64,000 nucleotides of DNA, from contig NZ_JACDXV010000005.1 of assembly GCF_015158295.1 (NCBI RefSeq), positions 124,001-188,000 of the forward strand, written 5' to 3'. The position numbers were made by a program, and so were the translations under genes. This DNA comes from Devosia faecipullorum (lineage in GTDB: Bacteria; Pseudomonadota; Alphaproteobacteria; Rhizobiales; Devosiaceae). The notes under the pieces are model-generated. The model searched no databases. It saw only the letters and a list, made by a program, of their open reading frames with translations, and had not been told where the DNA came from. Positions 53,061 to 63,989 of this stretch are shown here, piece by piece; the stretch's first letter is position 1, and the number at the start of each line of letters is the position of its first letter.

Positions 53061-53927
53061 TCACCAGCTCAGGCGCGGCAGATAGCCGGCAGTGCGGGCG
53101 CGGCTGGGGGCGATGAGATCGGCAATGGCCTGCGGATCGGGCTTGCCGAAGGCGTCGAGTTCGGCGGCATGAATGGAGCCGGTGATGAACAGCAGATCGA
53201 TGCCGAACTGGGCGGCGCCGGTCGCGTCGGTGCGCACACTGTCGCCGATGGCAAGGACGCGGGACTTGTCGAGGCTCTTACCGGCGGCTTCCTCGGCGAG
53301 GCGGAATGCCTCCTCGTAGATCGGCTGATAGGGCTTGCCGGCCATGTGGACCATGCCGCCCATGGCCGCATATAGATCGCCCAGCGCGCCGCCGCAATAG
53401 ATGATCTGGTCGCCATGCTCGACCACACGGTCAGGATTGGCGCAGATCATCGGCAGCTTGCGCTCGAGCCAGTACTTGGCCCGCTCGCGGTACATTTCGG
53501 GTGTATCGTCATCGGTATCGAGATCGGTGACAACCACGACTTCAGCCTCTTCGGGGCCGGTGCGGCGCAGGTCGAGCCCTTCATAAAGCGCATCGTCCTC
53601 GGTGGGCGGGCCGACATGGTGGATCGCCTTGCCGCGATATCTGGCGATCATCGAACGGGTGGCGTCGCCCGAGGAGACGATGGAATCATAGGCGTCGCGC
53701 GGCACGTCCAGCCGGTCGAGCATGGCGATGAGCGGGGCGGAGGGGCGCGGCGCATTGGTGATCAGCACCACCTTGCCCCCGGCCTGGCGGAAATTGCGCA
53801 GGGCTTCGACCGCCTCGGGAAAGGCGGCGACGCCATTGTGAATGACGCCCCAGACATCGCTCAGGACCGCATCGTAGCGGCCCGAGAGGTCGGAAAGGCC
53901 GGAAATGATCGGGAGCGGCGCGGTCAT
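53061..53927 (-). CDS. HAD-superfamily hydrolase, TIGR01459/NagD-like
   Basis: 288-aa HAD phosphatase. Motif I is SDVWGVIHNG, where the second Asp of the usual DxD is Trp, as in the TIGR01459 group; motif II is LITNAPRPS, motif III GKPYQPIYEEAF, and motif IV LAIGDSVRTDATGA. The cap lies between motifs II and III. Substrate unknown; loss of the acid/base Asp suggests weak or different phosphatase chemistry, though the group is well conserved in alphaproteobacteria. Probably the first gene of the run leading to ribF and ileS. Confidence 0.85.
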   Translation of the reverse strand: MTAPLPIISGLSDLSGRYDAVLSDVWGVIHNGVAAFPEAVEALRNFRQAGGKVVLITNAPRPSAPLIAMLDRLDVPRDAYDSIVSSGDATRSMIARYRGKAIHHVGPPTEDDALYEGLDLRRTGPEEAEVVVVTDLDTDDDTPEMYRERAKYWLERKLPMICANPDRVVEHGDQIIYCGGALGDLYAAMGGMVHMAGKPYQPIYEEAFRLAEEAAGKSLDKSRVLAIGDSVRTDATGAAQFGIDLLFITGSIHAAELDAFGKPDPQAIADLIAPSRARTAGYLPRLSW

Positions 53928-54141
53928 GATGTGCTTTCGTCAGAGGGAGTTGAGACATGCCTATGTGGCACTTTGCGCCACCGGATCAAGCAAAACCTTC
54001 GCATCATGGTGATGCGCGCCACGGAAGAACTTCCTTAACCGCTTGATTCTTATTGTTCGCGCACTATACCGGCCGCTGTGCGGAGGAGACGCGAGCAGGC
54101 CTTTTGTGGATCGCCTTTTGGCAATGGGGGGCTTCCCGGTC

Positions 54142-56583
54142 ATGTCGCGCCAAATCAAACTCGCCGTGAAGCTGCCGGCCATGGTCATGGGCATCGCCCT
54201 GGTCACGGGGCTAGGCCTGGGCGTGGCCGCCTATCTCAGCAGCGACGGCATCGTCACCGCACAGGCCGAGCAAAGGCTCAGCGCCGCTTCGGAAAACGCC
54301 AATGCGGCGCTCGAAGCCTATCTGGGCGAGGTGGCCGAGGATCTGACGCTGTTTGCCGGCCGCAAGGACGTTTCGGCGGCGCTCATGTCCTTTGCCGGGG
54401 CCTATCGCTCCCTCACCTCGCAGGGCGATCCGGCGGAATTGCTGCAAAAGGCCTATGTCACCGACAATCCGCATCCACAGGACCAGCGCCGCCTGCTCGA
54501 CAGTTCGAACACGCTGCTGGCCTATGACCTCAACCACCGCCCACAGCATGCCGAGTTCCGCGCCCTGCTCGAAACGCGCGGCTATTCCGACATCTTCCTG
54601 TTCGACACCGATGCGAACAATGTCTATTCGGTGCAGAAACAGGCCGATTTCGGCACGCAATTCGCCGAGGGCGCCGGGCCATGGGCCGATAGCGACCTGG
54701 GCAAGGTGGTGCGCGAGGCTCTGGGCGGCGAAGCGGGCGAGATTTTCCTGACCGACTTCGCCTTTTACGGCCCGCATGACGGCGCGGCGAGCTTCATCGC
54801 GGCACCGGTGATCAATCAGGGCATGCTTTCGGGAGTGCTGGTCTATCAGATGCCGCTGGGCCGGATCAGCGAGCTTCTGGCGCGCACCAGGGGACTGGGT
54901 GATAGCGGCGAAGTCTATCTGGCCGGCCAGGACGGGCTGGTGCGCAACGATTCCCCCAAGACCGAAAGCGACGACGCGCTCAATGTGGAGCTGTCCGGCG
55001 ATATTGTCGCGACGGCACTGGCAGGCACGCCAGCACTGGGCAGCGTGCGCTTCAATGAAGAAGGCTATATCGCGGCCAGCACGCCGCTATCCTTCGGCGG
55101 CTCGGACTGGGCCGTGGTGGCGCTGGAAAGCGCAGACGACATCCTGGGTCCCTCGGCGGCGCTGCGCAACAGGCTGCTGGTGACCGGCGCGGTGCTGCTG
55201 ACGCTGTCGGCTTTTGCCAGCGCGATGATCGCCCGCACCGTGACCCGTCCGGTCAGCCGGCTGACGCTGGCCATGGGCGGCATCGCCGCCGACCGGCTCG
55301 ATACCGACGTGCCGGGCATTGGCCGTACGGATGAGCTTGGCCAGATGGCCGACGCGGTGGAAGTGTTCCGCCAGAACGGCCTGCGCATCGCCGAATTGCG
55401 CGAAGCCGAGGACAGCATGAATGCCGAGCGCCTGGCGCAGGTGCGCATGGTCGAGGGGCTGCAACAGGATATCGGCCGGGTGGTGGGCGCAGCCATCGAA
55501 GGGGATTTCTCACTGCGGGCCGACACCGCCCTGCCCGATGCCGAACTGGCGCGCCTCGCCGAGAACGTCAACGAATTGCTGGCGACGGTGGAACGCGGCA
55601 TCGGGGAGACCGGAACGGTTCTGGCCGCGCTGGCCAAGGCCGATCTCAGCCTGCGTGTCACCGGCGATTACAAGGGCGCTTTCGGCCGGCTCAAGGCCGA
55701 CACCAATGGGGTGGCCGAGCAATTGGGCGAGATCGTCACGCAATTGCGCGACACTTCGGGCGCCCTTCGCACGGCGACGGGGGAAATCCTCTCGGGCGCC
55801 AATGACCTTTCAGAACGCACCACAAGGCAGGCGACCACGATCGAACAAACTTCGGCCTCGATGGAGCAATTGCGCAATGTGGTGGCCGACAATGCCAGCC
55901 ATGCCGGAGAGGCCAGCGAAAAGGCCCGCCTGGTGTCGAGCGAGGCGCAGGCCAGCGGCACGGTGATGAACGAAGCCAATGCGGCGATGGAGCGGATCAC
56001 CCAATCCTCGGCCAAGATTTCCAATATTATCGGACTGATCGACGACATCGCCTTCCAGACCAATCTGCTGGCGCTCAACGCTTCCGTCGAAGCGGCGCGG
56101 GCGGGCGAAGCAGGCAAGGGTTTCGCGGTGGTCGCAGTGGAAGTACGCCGGCTGGCACAATCGGCGGCGCAGGCTTCGAGCGAGGTCAAGGCGCTGATCG
56201 AACAGAGCGCCGGCGAGGTCAAGGGCGGCTCAAGGCTCGTGGCCGAGGCCGCCGAACGGCTGGTGGCGGTGCAGAACGGCATCAGCGCCAATGCGGCTTT
56301 GCTGGAAAACATGGCCCGCGCCAGCGGCGAGCAGGCGGCCTCGATCCATGAGGTCAATGTCGCAGTGCGCCAGCTCGACGAAATGACCCAGCACAATGCG
56401 GCCCTGGTCGAGGAAATCAACGCCGCCATCGAGCAGACCGAAGCGCAAGCGGGCGAACTGGACCGGGTGATCGGCGGGTTCACGCTGTCGCGGGATGACA
56501 CGCCAGCGGAAAGGGCCGAAGGTGGAGCGCGCGGGCTGATCGGCGCCCTGACGCGCAAAGTGGCAGGGCTGGGCCGGCGATAG
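54142..56583 (+). CDS. Methyl-accepting chemotaxis protein
   Basis: 813-aa transmembrane chemoreceptor. TM1 ([20 protein letters not shown]) spans about residues 13-32, a ~310-residue periplasmic Cache-like sensor follows ([19 protein letters not shown]), TM2 ([20 protein letters not shown]) about 345-364, then HAMP and a second HAMP-like segment (about 460-560). The signalling tip [20 protein letters not shown] with [17 protein letters not shown] lies near 635-665. There is no C-terminal CheR-tethering pentapeptide. ATG 54142 places a short basic stretch before TM1; longer in-frame starts exist. No che genes are adjacent. The ligand is unknown; double-Cache sensors often bind small organic acids or amino acids. 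Confidence 0.92.
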   Translation: MSRQIKLAVKLPAMVMGIALVTGLGLGVAAYLSSDGIVTAQAEQRLSAASENANAALEAYLGEVAEDLTLFAGRKDVSAALMSFAGAYRSLTSQGDPAELLQKAYVTDNPHPQDQRRLLDSSNTLLAYDLNHRPQHAEFRALLETRGYSDIFLFDTDANNVYSVQKQADFGTQFAEGAGPWADSDLGKVVREALGGEAGEIFLTDFAFYGPHDGAASFIAAPVINQGMLSGVLVYQMPLGRISELLARTRGLGDSGEVYLAGQDGLVRNDSPKTESDDALNVELSGDIVATALAGTPALGSVRFNEEGYIAASTPLSFGGSDWAVVALESADDILGPSAALRNRLLVTGAVLLTLSAFASAMIARTVTRPVSRLTLAMGGIAADRLDTDVPGIGRTDELGQMADAVEVFRQNGLRIAELREAEDSMNAERLAQVRMVEGLQQDIGRVVGAAIEGDFSLRADTALPDAELARLAENVNELLATVERGIGETGTVLAALAKADLSLRVTGDYKGAFGRLKADTNGVAEQLGEIVTQLRDTSGALRTATGEILSGANDLSERTTRQATTIEQTSASMEQLRNVVADNASHAGEASEKARLVSSEAQASGTVMNEANAAMERITQSSAKISNIIGLIDDIAFQTNLLALNASVEAARAGEAGKGFAVVAVEVRRLAQSAAQASSEVKALIEQSAGEVKGGSRLVAEAAERLVAVQNGISANAALLENMARASGEQAASIHEVNVAVRQLDEMTQHNAALVEEINAAIEQTEAQAGELDRVIGGFTLSRDDTPAERAEGGARGLIGALTRKVAGLGRR

Positions 56584-56664
56584 AAATATTGTGACCCGGC
56601 TCCGCCTCAGGTGGCGGGGTCGAACTCTTCGCCATCAGGGCCAGGTTGATAGCGCAGAATCCCC

Positions 56665-56702
56665 ATTCCGGCCCTCCCCTGAAGAAGGGAGGCGCAGGGG
56701 CC
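56665..56702. repeat. GC-hairpin element, single intergenic copy
   Basis: TTCCGGCCCTCCCCTGAAG then AAGGGAGGCGCAGGGG. CCCTCCC/GGGAGG arms. It lies between the converging chemoreceptor and EAL-protein genes. Confidence 0.55.
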
Positions 56703-56740
56703 TTGGAATCGGAGCATTGTCCGGCGTAGCGCTCGCCCGG

Positions 56741-57988
56741 CTAGACCCGGCGCAATTGCGGGGCAATGGTGCGGCTGACGTCCAAAGAGAGGTCGTGGCG
56801 AACCGGGCCGGCGGCGCCGATATAATCGCCCTGAACCAAGAGAATGTCATTATCGAGCAATTCGACGATCTGGCGTTCATTGGCGATGCCGGTGGCCAGC
56901 AGCGAGACATCGAAGCGCGCCAGATAATTGGCGATGTCGGAGAGGTGAAAATCGGTGAGCGAGGCCGGGTTCGCGAGCAGGTCGACGGCGGGAACGCGCA
57001 GCGAGCGCACGCCCTGGGCTGCCAGTTCGGCCACATCGATGCGCAGCGAGGTGACGCCCGAGAGCGAGAAGCCCGCGCCCTTGCGCACCAGTGAATCGGT
57101 GGACGCCCGCTCATGGGCGGTCATGGCCATCCAGTCGGCCTCCTCGATGAGGAAAGTCAGCCCATCGGCAATGGCGCGATTGGCGTCGAGCGAGACCTGA
57201 ACCTGCTCGATGGCCGGGCCGTCGCCCAAAGTGGCGCGCGACAGCGGAATGTGGAGCGCCACCGGTTGGCCGCCGGTGCGGGCACGGCGGGCAATGGCGA
57301 TGGCCTCTACAAGCGCGGAGCCCTCGATATGGCGCAGCACGTCATAGCCGCCACGCCGGGGAAGGAAATCGGGGCCATCGGCCAGATCGCCGTCTTCCAG
57401 CACTAGGCGCGGCACCAGATCATAGGCGATGGCGCGGCGATGGGGCAGACGCAGCAGGGGCTGGATATGCTGGACCAGCCTTTTATCGGACAGGGCCTGC
57501 CGCAAGGTTTCGAGCGGAATGACCGGCTCCCGCTCGCGGGGGGCGGGGCGCGCGGCCGGCGGGGGCGAGGCGATCATGCGGTCACCGCTCGACATTTCGC
57601 GGCGCGGCGGAGCCTTGGCGACCTTGTCCTCGATTTCGGCCACGGCCTCGGCCACCTGCCGGATGACGGTGCCGAGCACGGAAATATCGGCCTCGACGGT
57701 TTCAAGGCGCTGGCCCGGATTGGTGTCGGCAATGGCATTGATGCGCTGGCCGAGCACGGCGCCGGCCTGCGCATCGGTGGCCAGGAGCCGAGAAAGATCC
57801 TCGATAGCGCGTTCGAGCCGATTTTCCGCCCGGATGCGCAACACCCGCTCCATGGCCAGAACACCGATGCAGCCAAAGACCAATGCGACCAGGACGGCAT
57901 TGGCCGGCGTGAAGGTCAACGCAAAATAGGCCAGCCCCCCCATGGCGGCGGCAAACAGCGCGATGAATGAATAAATCAAGACCTGCAC
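56741..57988 (-). CDS. Membrane protein with degenerate EAL domain
   Basis: 415-aa protein. Two N-terminal membrane helices (LIYSFIALFAAAMGGLAYF, NAVLVALVFGCIGVLAM), a coiled/linker region to about residue 150, then an EAL-like domain (about 165-405). The EAL signature position reads AYDLVPRLVLEDG instead of E-A/V-L-x-R, and the metal-site residues expected for c-di-GMP hydrolysis are not recognisable. VQGDYIGAAGPV matches the domain end. It probably binds c-di-GMP or a partner rather than degrading it. Convergent with the chemoreceptor gene and divergent from the sigma-54 activator. Confidence 0.78.
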   Translation of the reverse strand: MQVLIYSFIALFAAAMGGLAYFALTFTPANAVLVALVFGCIGVLAMERVLRIRAENRLERAIEDLSRLLATDAQAGAVLGQRINAIADTNPGQRLETVEADISVLGTVIRQVAEAVAEIEDKVAKAPPRREMSSGDRMIASPPPAARPAPREREPVIPLETLRQALSDKRLVQHIQPLLRLPHRRAIAYDLVPRLVLEDGDLADGPDFLPRRGGYDVLRHIEGSALVEAIAIARRARTGGQPVALHIPLSRATLGDGPAIEQVQVSLDANRAIADGLTFLIEEADWMAMTAHERASTDSLVRKGAGFSLSGVTSLRIDVAELAAQGVRSLRVPAVDLLANPASLTDFHLSDIANYLARFDVSLLATGIANERQIVELLDNDILLVQGDYIGAAGPVRHDLSLDVSRTIAPQLRRV

Positions 57989-58224
57989 GGGCGAACCTGC
58001 AACCCCTTCCTGGGCGCCGGAGGATTCGGCTCTTTTTCATAGCATTGCGTTCCGCCCCGAAAAAGCGCCGTAAAGCCACTGTCCCCGGCCTATTTGGCGG
58101 GCGGCGCCACCAAGGGGCGATGGAAGGAAGACCAATTTGGGCGCGCGGGGAGAACGGAATATTTACCCTAATCCGAAACAATCGGCTCAAGAAGAAGACG
58201 GCCCCATAGCGGGGCGAGATCGGG

Positions 58225-59667
58225 GTGCCAGTGGCGATGTACACGACGAGCGGAAGCGACAATTCGCTGAGCGGCCAGCTGCTGCTGATCGACAGCGACG
58301 CCGATTGCGCCCGCCGCATGGGGCAGGCTTTGTGCGAGGCGTTGCTGGTCACCCCGCAGGTCTGCGTGGCCGAGAATGGCCGCATGGCGGCCGAAAAGCT
58401 GCGCCGGAGCCGCTTCGACATCATCATCGCCGATCTGGGCAGCCTGATCGACCTCGCCCCCGGCATCGAAGACGCAATGAGCCGGCTGGTGCGGCTGGCC
58501 GAGGGCGCGCTGGTACTGGCCGTGGCCGATAGCGGCTCGGTAAGCGCGGCCCTGGGGGCCATGCGCGCCGGGGCCCACGATTATGTCGCCAAGCCCGTCA
58601 GCGGCGCGACGCTGGCCAGCCGTATCGGCGAATTGGCGCAACGCCATGGCCGGCCGCGCTCGCTGGGCTGCGAAAGCGGCCCGGAGCCGGTCATGGCCGA
58701 TTATGCCGGTTTCGTCGGCGCCTCGAGCGCCATGCAATTTCTCTATGAGCAGATCGGGCGCGTGGCTTCGTCCTCGGCGCCGGTCTTCATTACCGGCGAG
58801 AGCGGCACCGGCAAGGATGTGTGCGCCGAGGCGCTGCATGCCAAGGGGCCGCGCGCCGAGCGGCGCTTCGTCGCCATCAATTGCGCCGCCATTCCGCGCG
58901 ACCTGATGGAAAGCGAATTGTTCGGCGTGGTGCGCGGGGCCTTTACCGGCGCGCATGACGACCGCAAGGGCGCGGCGGAACTGGCCGATGGCGGCACGCT
59001 GTTTCTCGACGAAATCGGAGAAATGGACCTGTCGCTGCAATCGAAATTGCTGCGCTTCCTGCAAACCGGCATGTTGTCGCGCGTCGGCGAGACCGCGGCG
59101 CGCAAGGTGGATGTGCGGGTGATCTGCGCCACCAATCGCAATCCGATGCAATTGATCGCCGAGCGCAAATTCCGCGAAGACCTGTTCTATCGCCTGCATG
59201 TGCTACCCATCCACCTGCCGCCGCTGCGCCAGCGGCCCAGCGACATCATGGTGCTGGCCCGCCATTTCCTCGCCCGCTATGCCCGCGAAGAACACAAGAG
59301 TTTTGCCGGCTTCACCCCCGAGGGCGCCCAGCAATTGACCGCCGCCGACTGGCCCGGCAATGTGCGGCAATTGCAGAACCTCATCCGCCGCATGGTGGTG
59401 ATGTTCGATGGCGGAGAAATCAGCGCGCCAATGCTCTCGGCCGCCGACATCGAATCGCAGGCTATCGCACCCGCGCCGGTGGAAGCGCCGCGCGCCGATA
59501 CCAGGCGCTCCATCCTGCCCATGTGGCAGCAGGAACAGCGCATCATCGAGGATGCCATCGCCGCATTCGGAGGCAATATCTCGCTGGCGGCGGCGGCACT
59601 CGAGATCAGCCCATCCACCATTTATCGCAAGCGGCAGAACTGGGCCGAAATGGCGGCGGCGGGCTAA
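58225..59667 (+). CDS. Sigma-54-dependent response-regulator-type transcription activator
   Basis: 480-aa NtrC-like activator. A receiver-like domain (about residues 15-140) retains the presumed phospho-Asp (IIIADLGSL) and Lys (DYVAKPVS), but the usual Thr/Ser region reads VLAVADSGS, so phosphorylation is uncertain. The AAA+ domain (about 160-395) has Walker A ITGESGTGKDVCAEAL, the sigma-54 contact loop GAFTGA intact (VRGAFTGAHDD), Walker B GGTLFLDEIGEM and the arginine-finger region. A Fis-type HTH is at the C-terminus (NISLAAAALEISPSTIYRK). GTG 58225 is the longest start; ATG 58237 is equally plausible. No partner histidine kinase is adjacent. Divergent from the EAL-protein gene by 236 bp. 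Confidence 0.9.
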   Translation: MPVAMYTTSGSDNSLSGQLLLIDSDADCARRMGQALCEALLVTPQVCVAENGRMAAEKLRRSRFDIIIADLGSLIDLAPGIEDAMSRLVRLAEGALVLAVADSGSVSAALGAMRAGAHDYVAKPVSGATLASRIGELAQRHGRPRSLGCESGPEPVMADYAGFVGASSAMQFLYEQIGRVASSSAPVFITGESGTGKDVCAEALHAKGPRAERRFVAINCAAIPRDLMESELFGVVRGAFTGAHDDRKGAAELADGGTLFLDEIGEMDLSLQSKLLRFLQTGMLSRVGETAARKVDVRVICATNRNPMQLIAERKFREDLFYRLHVLPIHLPPLRQRPSDIMVLARHFLARYAREEHKSFAGFTPEGAQQLTAADWPGNVRQLQNLIRRMVVMFDGGEISAPMLSAADIESQAIAPAPVEAPRADTRRSILPMWQQEQRIIEDAIAAFGGNISLAAAALEISPSTIYRKRQNWAEMAAAG

Positions 59668-59686
59668 GGTTTTTCCGTGAAACGCC

Positions 59687-60655
59687 TTATGGCGTATTGG
59701 CTTCCTTGGCGCGGGTGCGTTCGAGGCCGAGCCAGTGTTCGCGCAGGATGACGGCGATGCCGGCGGCGACGATGATGACGCTGCCCGTCAGCATGGCGGC
59801 AGTGGGGATGTCGGAAAAGATCACGAAACCGATGATGATGGTGAGGATCAGCGACACATATTCGAAGGGCGCGATCACCGACATATCGGCATAGCGATAG
59901 CACGAGGTCAGCAGCAATTGGCCGATGCCGCCGAAAAAGCCGGCGCCCACGAGCAGCGCTGCCTGTTCGGGCGTGGGCATGACCCAGCCGAACGGCAGGG
60001 TCAACAGGCTCAGCACGCTGGCGCTGATGAAGAAATAGGTGACGATGGTCTCGGTGCGTTCGGTCTGCACCAGGGTACGGACCTGAAGCATGGCGAAGGC
60101 GGAGAGGAAGGCGCCGCCCAAAGCAGCGAGAGCGCCGATCGTCGCGCCATCGAGGGCGGATGCATCCCCCGAAAACAGGGTGAGGCGCGGCCAGAGGATG
60201 ATGACGACGCCCACAAGCCCAACCAGAACCGTGGTCCAGCGAAAGACATGGACCCGCTCGCGCAGCAGCACGGCGGAGAGAATGACGATGATCAGCGGCG
60301 AGGCATAGCCGATGGCCGTCGCTTCGGGCAAAGGCAGGCGCGTCAGGGCGAAAAAGCCCAGGCTCATCGAGGTGACGCCGATCAGCCCGCGGAGCACGTG
60401 GCCCAGCGGGCGCGTGGTGGCAAAGGCATCGGAGAGCCGGCCTTTCCAGGCGAGCCAGACCAGAACCGGCAACAGGGCGAAGAAGGCGCGAAAGAACACC
60501 ATTTCCCCCGAGGGAATGGTTTGGGTCGCCTTGAGCATGGTGGCCATGATCACGAAGCAGCCGACTGAAACGACCTTTAGAGTGATGCCGCGCAGGGGGC
60601 CACCCTTCCTGCTGAGGGAAGGCGCGGCGTCGGTCTCGGCGGCAATCGTGGTCAA
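59687..60655 (-). CDS. EamA/DMT-family transporter
   Basis: 322-aa ten-helix drug/metabolite transporter with two EamA repeats: MVFFRAFFALLPVLVWLAW in the first and LLLTSCYRYADMSVIAPFEY in the second. The direction and substrate are unknown; relatives export amino acids or metabolites (S-adenosylmethionine carriers in some cases). Convergent with the sigma-54 activator, 19 bp between stops. Confidence 0.87.
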   Translation of the reverse strand: MTTIAAETDAAPSLSRKGGPLRGITLKVVSVGCFVIMATMLKATQTIPSGEMVFFRAFFALLPVLVWLAWKGRLSDAFATTRPLGHVLRGLIGVTSMSLGFFALTRLPLPEATAIGYASPLIIVILSAVLLRERVHVFRWTTVLVGLVGVVIILWPRLTLFSGDASALDGATIGALAALGGAFLSAFAMLQVRTLVQTERTETIVTYFFISASVLSLLTLPFGWVMPTPEQAALLVGAGFFGGIGQLLLTSCYRYADMSVIAPFEYVSLILTIIIGFVIFSDIPTAAMLTGSVIIVAAGIAVILREHWLGLERTRAKEANTP

Positions 60656-60676
60656 TTCAGTCCTATCGGCCCGGGC

Positions 60677-60871
60677 CTATTCGCCCGCGGCGGCTTCCAG
60701 CTTTTCCCTGGCGATGCGCGCCGTGGCAAATGCCTTGTGTTCTTCACCGACGGCACTGCCGGATTTTAGAACCTTGCCGGCGGCATCCTGGACTTCCCAG
60801 TGCCAATTGGTGTTGGGTCCAACGCCGCCTTTGCGGCGCAGCTTGATCTGAAGGGAGGATTTTTCGCTCAT
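60677..60871 (-). CDS. Small conserved-looking protein of unknown function
   Basis: 64-aa basic protein, MSEKSSLQIKLRRKGGVGPN then TNWHWEVQDAAGKVLKSGSA, ending in a helical AFATARIAREKLEAAAGE. The WHWEVQDAAGKVLKSG strand pattern weakly recalls DUF1508/YegP-like repeats, but I cannot assign it. ATG 60871 is chosen over an in-frame upstream ATG at 60898. It lies 21 bp upstream of the EamA gene on the same strand and may be co-transcribed. Confidence 0.6.
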   Translation of the reverse strand: MSEKSSLQIKLRRKGGVGPNTNWHWEVQDAAGKVLKSGSAVGEEHKAFATARIAREKLEAAAGE

Positions 60872-61061
60872 CCCAGCCTTATGGCCCAGTCTTGCCATGG
60901 GGGGAAGAGGGAGAGCGGATTTGTCCTGCTATTCAGCCACAAAGGCGTTCCGGCACCCTGCCGCTGGACGCGCCCTGGCAGATAAGGACGTCCGGCGATT
61001 TTGCATGGCCCCAATGCCTCGCCATGCTATTGGCATTGACGATCGTTGGCCGGGGAGACAC

Positions 61062-61460
61062 ATGCAGAATAATATAGAAACCGGCGCCGTTGGCGGCCAT
61101 GTCCGCACGATCCTGCGGCTCGAGGGGCTGGCCGTCCTGGCCGTTGCCACCACGCTGTATTTCTTGAGCGGCGGCATCTGGTGGGTTTATCTTTTATTGC
61201 TGTTTGTCCCCGATCTCTCATTCATCGGCTATGCGGCGGGCAACAGGACCGGCGCGATCATCTATAATCTCTGCCACAGCTATATCGTGCCGCTGCTGAT
61301 CGGGCTCGCGGGCCATCTGCTGGGCAGTGACCTAGTGGTGCAGATCGCGCTCATTCACCTCGCCCATATCGGGTTCGACCGCATGCTCGGCTATGGGCTC
61401 AAATATGCCAGTGGCTTCACCCGGACCCATCTGGGCACGCTCAGGGGCGGAAAGAGCTAA
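61062..61460 (+). CDS. DUF4260 family membrane protein
   Basis: 132-aa protein with about four hydrophobic segments. LRLEGLAVLAVATTLYFLSG, FVPDLSFIGYAAGNRTGA, IYNLCHSYIVPLLIG and LAHIGFDRMLGYGLKYASGF match the DUF4260 family. ATG 61062 has GGGGAG about 7 nt upstream. Function unknown. Its stop overlaps the convergent DUF427 gene by 4 bp. Confidence 0.85.
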   Translation: MQNNIETGAVGGHVRTILRLEGLAVLAVATTLYFLSGGIWWVYLLLLFVPDLSFIGYAAGNRTGAIIYNLCHSYIVPLLIGLAGHLLGSDLVVQIALIHLAHIGFDRMLGYGLKYASGFTRTHLGTLRGGKS

Positions 61461-61813
61461 ACCTCCGACACCTCAATGCGGATGCGATCCTGTCCAAAGG
61501 TGAGCAGATCGCGGATCGGGGCGTAGTCGCCCTCGGCATAGGGATAATACCAGGCCTCGTCCAAGCCGTCGGCGGTGAGGGTCTTGATGGTGTAGAAATG
61601 CGCCTTGCCGGGCCCCTCATCCTCCCGCACGACGTGGGAGGCTTCGAGAATGCCGGGATGGACATCGTCCAGCGGCACGAAGACCTGGGGCGCCCGGCCC
61701 GCCCGTTCCAGACGCAGGGCGTTGAGCGAACTGGCGATTTCCGCATCGTCGAAAATCACGTGCACCCGGCCGTTCACCGGGGTGATCGTGGCTGTGGCAG
61801 GCTTGTCGGTCAT
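61457..61813 (-). CDS. DUF427 domain protein
   Basis: 118-aa protein of the DUF427 (nucleotidyltransferase-like, PF04248) family. The pattern VHVIFDDAEIASSLNALRLE, then YTIKTLTADGLDEAWYYP, is typical of the single-domain form. ATG 61813 is chosen over ATG 61849 as the normal family start. Function unknown. Divergent from groES. Confidence 0.8.
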   Translation of the reverse strand: MTDKPATATITPVNGRVHVIFDDAEIASSLNALRLERAGRAPQVFVPLDDVHPGILEASHVVREDEGPGKAHFYTIKTLTADGLDEAWYYPYAEGDYAPIRDLLTFGQDRIRIEVSEV

Positions 61814-61883
61814 GATGGGCTCCTCGGATCGATCCGGCGTCACACCCACACAACGCGCGAGAAAAAACTTCGGTTCACGCGCC

Positions 61884-61912
61884 TTGACTCTGTTTGGTCC
61901 CCATACCTATAT
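61884..61912 (+). promoter_or_regulatory. Promoter of groESL
   Basis: TTGACT (61884-61889), 17 bp, CTATAT (61907-61912), directly before the CIRCE element. The extended form CCTTGAC ... CCTATAT also resembles alphaproteobacterial RpoH promoters, so heat-shock sigma use is possible. Confidence 0.6.
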
Positions 61913-61921
61913 CCCGGGCAG

Positions 61922-61956
61922 CCTGTTAGCACTCAGGTAAATCGAGTGCTAACAGG
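61922..61956 (+). promoter_or_regulatory. CIRCE element (HrcA operator)
   Basis: TTAGCACTC-N9-GAGTGCTAA at 61926-61952 matches the CIRCE consensus exactly. The pairing extends four bases on each side, giving CCTGTTAGCACTC and GAGTGCTAACAGG, 13-bp arms. It lies 43 bp before groES and is the target of the HrcA repressor, released on heat stress. Confidence 0.97.
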
Positions 61957-61998
61957 TTCAGATTTTTGCATTAGCAATGATGCCAAGAGGAGCAATCC

Positions 61999-62289
61999 AT
62001 GGGCTTCCGTCCCCTGCATGACCGCGTCGTCGTCCGCCGCGTTGACAGTGAAGAAAAGACCAAAGGCGGGATCATCATCCCCGATACCGCCAAGGAAAAG
62101 CCCTCCGAGGGCGTGATCGTTTCCGTGGGCCCCGGCGCCCGCGATGAAAACGGCAAGATCAATGCGCTGGACGTCAAGGCCGGCGATCGCGTGCTGTTCG
62201 GCAAGTGGAGCGGCACCGAGGTCAAGCTCAATGGCGAAGACCTGATCATCATGAAGGAAAGCGACATCATGGGCGTGATCGAAGCGTAA
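61999..62289 (+). CDS. groES: Co-chaperonin GroES
   Basis: 96-aa Hsp10. [20 protein letters not shown], the mobile-loop region [19 protein letters not shown] and [13 protein letters not shown] are all typical. The heptameric lid of GroEL. GGAG lies 6 nt before the ATG. Followed by groEL after 59 bp under the same CIRCE control. Confidence 0.98.
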   Translation: MGFRPLHDRVVVRRVDSEEKTKGGIIIPDTAKEKPSEGVIVSVGPGARDENGKINALDVKAGDRVLFGKWSGTEVKLNGEDLIIMKESDIMGVIEA

Positions 62290-62348
62290 TTCGCTTCTCA
62301 CTGCACCTGTCGTCCCCCTCAACCACCAGACAATTCAAGGAGCCATAA

Positions 62349-63989
<1,641 letters not shown>

